Of a stretch of 64,000 bases of DNA, positions 61,530 to 64,000 are shown piece after piece (the first letter of the stretch is position 1; every line of letters begins with the position of its first letter). The notes under the pieces are model-generated. The model did no database searches and had not been told where the DNA came from. It saw only the letters and a list, made by a program, of their open reading frames with translations. The stretch is from Leeuwenhoekiella palythoae (lineage in GTDB: Bacteria > Bacteroidota > Bacteroidia > Flavobacteriales > Flavobacteriaceae), in the NCBI RefSeq assembly GCF_900130045.1, contig NZ_FQXT01000003.1, positions 186,001-250,000 of the forward strand. Direction: 5' to 3'. The position numbers and the translations under genes are program-made.

Positions 61530-64000
61530 TTAGGAGGCCCAAGGTTTTGGCATTTTTTGATCCCTCAACGCAACAAACTCAATATTATCATCTGTATCGT
61601 CAGAGTTTACAAAATGCTTAAATCGGCTTGCCATTTCGGGGTTTTCAATAGCTTGTTTCCATTCGCATTCGTATCTATTTACCAAACCTTGCATTTCTTG
61701 CTCAAGGTCATCGGCGATCCCAAGGCTATCTTCAATAATTACCTTTTTGAGATACTCAATTCCCCCATCCAGTTTTTCAAGCCAAGGAGCGGTACGAACT
61801 AGCGGCCCCGCAGTACGTATGTAATACATCAAAAAGCGATCTAAGTATTTAACGCAGGTTGCGTCATCTAATTTTTCAGCAAGAAGAATAGCGTGTTTAG
61901 GTGTGGCGCCACCGTTTCCACATACATATAAATTCCATCCTCCATCTACCGCGATCAATCCAAAATCCTTTCCTCGGGCTTCTGCACACTCTCGTATACA
62001 ACCTGATACGCCACCCTTCAGTTTATGTGGAGAGCGTAAACCGCGGTACCTGTTTTCAATTTCAATAGCAAAAGAAACTGACTCGTGCATACCGTAACGA
62101 CACCAAGTAGACCCTACACAACTCTTAACGGTACGCAAGGATTTTCCGTAGGCGTGACCACTTTCAAATCCTGCATCTATGAGCGCTTTCCAGATCAACG
62201 GTAATTCGTGCAATTGTGCTCCAAATAAGTCTATGCGTTGCCCGCCTGTGATCTTGGTGTACAGATCATACTGTTTTGCTATTTCACCTAAAACTATAAG
62301 TTTTTCAGGCGTGATCTCACCTCCCGGAACTCTAGGTACCACTGAGTAGGTACCATTTCGCTGAATATTGGCGAGAAATCGGTCATTAGAATCCTGTATA
62401 GCCGGTTGCTTGTTAGCAGTTTCCATATAAATGCTCGAAAAAACAGAAGCCAGTACCGGCTTACAAATTTCACAACCGCATCCTTTTCCTATTTTCTGAA
62501 GTGCTTCTTCAAAAGTTGTGATCTTCTTTACTTTGACCAGATCGTAAAGCTCCTGCCGGCTGAATTCAAAATGTTCACACACCGTATCTTTTATTTCTTT
62601 TCCTAAAGATTTAAGGGTCTCGTTTACCAGATCAGTCACCATAGGTTTACAACCACCACAACCGGTAGTGGCTTTAGTACAACTCACAATATCTTTATAT
62701 CCCGAGCAGCTTCCATCTTCAAGACTTTTACAAATTGCTCCTTTAGAAACGCTTTCGCAAGAACATATTTGAGCAGAATCTGGTAAATCAAGTACACTGC
62801 CTAGGATATTGTCTCCACCTCGAGAACCTAAGATTAAATCTTCAGGATTTTCCGGAATTTTCATCACGTTATAATAGATCTGAAATAAACTGTTGTAATC
62901 TGAAGAATCACCAACGAGAATACCGCCGTACAAGCGCGAACCATCACGGGCTACGTTAATACGTTTATAAATGCCACTGTGTTTGTTTTCATAAGTAATG
63001 GCGACAATCTCATCATTTTCTACAAAGGGATCTCCAAAACTTGCAACCTCTGTACCTATCAGTTTAAGTTGGGTAGACATATCTATGGATGCAACCATAC
63101 ATTTATCGCCACCAGTAATCTGCTGTACTGCCACATCTGCCATCTCATAGCCTGGTGCAACCAAGCCGTAAATTCCTTCGTTATACAGCGCAACTTCTCC
63201 TATTGCATAAACGGTTTCAACCGAAGTTTGCATTTTCTCATTTACATAAATACCTCCGCGCGCTCCTACTTGTATGCCAGAGTTACGCGCCAGTTCATCC
63301 CGAGGTCTGATACCAGCGGAAATGATAAGCATATCTACATCTAAATGCGTATCATCAGTAAAATCCATTCGCGAAATACAATCCTCACCTGCAATAAGAT
63401 CAGTAGCTTTACTTAGATGAATACCTATCCCCAGACTTTCTATTTTTGCTTGAAGCATATCGCTTGCTTGCTGATCAAGCTGTCTTGGCATTAATCGTGG
63501 GGCAAATTCTACAACATGTGCATTTAAGCCTAATTCTTTAGCGGCGTTCGCTGCTTCTAAACCTAGCAGGCCACCACCAAGAACGGCTGCATTCTTTTTA
63601 CCGGCTGCTTTAAGCTTAGTGGCATAAGCCTTCATAGCATCAAGGTCTTCAATGGTGCGGTAAACAAAAACACCTTGCTTATCAGCTCCCTTTATAGGAG
63701 GAACAAACGGAGAAGACCCAGTGGCTAAGACCAAATAATCATAAGCATATTGGCTTTCTTTATGAGTAGTGATCGTTTGTGCATCTATATCAATAGCGAT
63801 CACTAATTCTGAAGTGCGCAGGTTAATGTTTTTAGAGGCATACCACCCTGAAGGTGCTAACAAAAGTTCATCTGCAGATTTATCAGAGAAATACTCACTT
63901 AGATGAACGCGGTCATAAGCAGGTCTAGATTCTTCACCAAAAACGGTGACCTCATAAGCCTCAAAATCGGGATGCTGACTGAGTTTTTCACAGAATTTAT
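61530..64000 (-). CDS. nirB: NADH-dependent nitrite reductase large subunit (5' end outside window)
   Basis: About 823 residues are visible, and the frame is still open at the right edge. N-terminal FAD/NAD domains (YLVLATGSSPFVPPIKGAD, AAVLGGGLLGLEAANAAKEL). Then two BFD-like [2Fe-2S] regions (ICSCESVSKG...TGCGGCKPMV, GKGCGCEICKPV). Then the sulfite/nitrite-reductase half domains with the siroheme-[4Fe-4S] cysteines: SCVGSTWC, CIRECAEARG. It reduces nitrite to ammonium with NADH and needs siroheme (CobA nearby). It heads the nirB-nirD-DUF4202-sensor-regulator run. Confidence 0.96.
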   Translation of the reverse strand, partial: KFCEKLSQHPDFEAYEVTVFGEESRPAYDRVHLSEYFSDKSADELLLAPSGWYASKNINLRTSELVIAIDIDAQTITTHKESQYAYDYLVLATGSSPFVPPIKGADKQGVFVYRTIEDLDAMKAYATKLKAAGKKNAAVLGGGLLGLEAANAAKELGLNAHVVEFAPRLMPRQLDQQASDMLQAKIESLGIGIHLSKATDLIAGEDCISRMDFTDDTHLDVDMLIISAGIRPRDELARNSGIQVGARGGIYVNEKMQTSVETVYAIGEVALYNEGIYGLVAPGYEMADVAVQQITGGDKCMVASIDMSTQLKLIGTEVASFGDPFVENDEIVAITYENKHSGIYKRINVARDGSRLYGGILVGDSSDYNSLFQIYYNVMKIPENPEDLILGSRGGDNILGSVLDLPDSAQICSCESVSKGAICKSLEDGSCSGYKDIVSCTKATTGCGGCKPMVTDLVNETLKSLGKEIKDTVCEHFEFSRQELYDLVKVKKITTFEEALQKIGKGCGCEICKPVLASVFSSIYMETANKQPAIQDSNDRFLANIQRNGTYSVVPRVPGGEITPEKLIVLGEIAKQYDLYTKITGGQRIDLFGAQLHELPLIWKALIDAGFESGHAYGKSLRTVKSCVGSTWCRYGMHESVSFAIEIENRYRGLRSPHKLKGGVSGCIRECAEARGKDFGLIAVDGGWNLYVCGNGGATPKHAILLAEKLDDATCVKYLDRFLMYYIRTAGPLVRTAPWLEKLDGGIEYLKKVIIEDSLGIADDLEQEMQGLVNRYECEWKQAIENPEMASRFKHFVNSDDTDDNIEFVALRDQKMPKPWAS

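Noticed and set aside
1-64000. CRISPR arrays, insertion sequences, prophage, rRNA, integrons, toxin-antitoxin pairs
   Set aside because: Looked for on both strands; no tandem spacer-repeat pattern, transposase, integrase or paired terminal repeats seen.

Overview
The window is about 64 kb of chromosome from a member of the Bacteroidota, most probably a (marine) Flavobacteriaceae; the genus cannot be named from sequence alone. The reasons are the moderately low GC content, the near absence of Shine-Dalgarno sequences, promoters with the Bacteroidota -7 element TAnnTTTG (best example in front of tRNA-Pro), the LpxC-FabZ fusion, the type IX secretion regulator PorX, and secreted proteins beginning VGIGTTDP. 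I see no insertion sequences, prophage, CRISPR array, rRNA or integrase; this is ordinary chromosome with dense operons. Two genes are cut by the edges: a MscS-type channel on the left and nirB on the right.

Layout. 1-7.1 kb: MscS channel, AraC regulator with an MFS exporter, EamA permease, metallo-beta-lactamase-fold hydrolase, PepSY membrane protein, 23S rRNA pseudouridine synthase. 7.1-17 kb: GIY-YIG protein, GMC oxidoreductase with its Tat lipoprotein partner, DEAD-box helicase, the agmatine-to-putrescine pair aguA-aguB, recQ, and a small secreted protein. 17.4-25.3 kb: a complete histidine operon hisG-D-C-B-H-A-(DinB)-F-IE read on the minus strand. It is preceded by an 18-residue leader peptide with four consecutive His codons and an attenuator hairpin. 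25.4-31.5 kb: an OmpA-domain/HhH-domain pair, prohibitin, VWA protein, fabG, sucD. 31.5-38 kb: lipid A/EF-P operon (lpxD, lpxC-fabZ, lpxA, efp, a second lpxD-like gene, an NTF2-like gene) and an HD phosphohydrolase. 38-46.5 kb: porX, tsaE, a 45-residue secreted peptide overlapping a membrane protein gene, alanine dehydrogenase, proline dehydrogenase, aroB, trxB. 46.7-49.1 kb: sugar dehydrogenase with cytochrome c, a lipocalin-like protein, tRNA-Pro(GGG).

49.1-64 kb is a nitrate assimilation island. It holds an outer-membrane beta-barrel, siroheme methyltransferase CobA, a rubredoxin-tailed protein with a sulfite/nitrite-reductase-like half domain, a 1174-residue nitrate reductase fused to its own FAD/NAD and BFD [2Fe-2S] electron-input module, a NarK transporter, a NarL/NarX-type two-component system, a DUF4202 protein, NirD and NirB. 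Nitrate would pass the barrel and NarK, be reduced to nitrite by the fused NasA-type enzyme and to ammonium by NirBD with siroheme made via CobA, under control of the sensor/regulator pair. Palindromes of the form A(A/C)GTATwwATACTT lie at the narK promoter and in the barrel/cobA divergent region and are candidate operators.

The most striking regulatory element is the his leader/attenuator. The most unusual coding arrangement is the secreted micropeptide gene at 40.3 kb with its out-of-frame overlap into the next gene.
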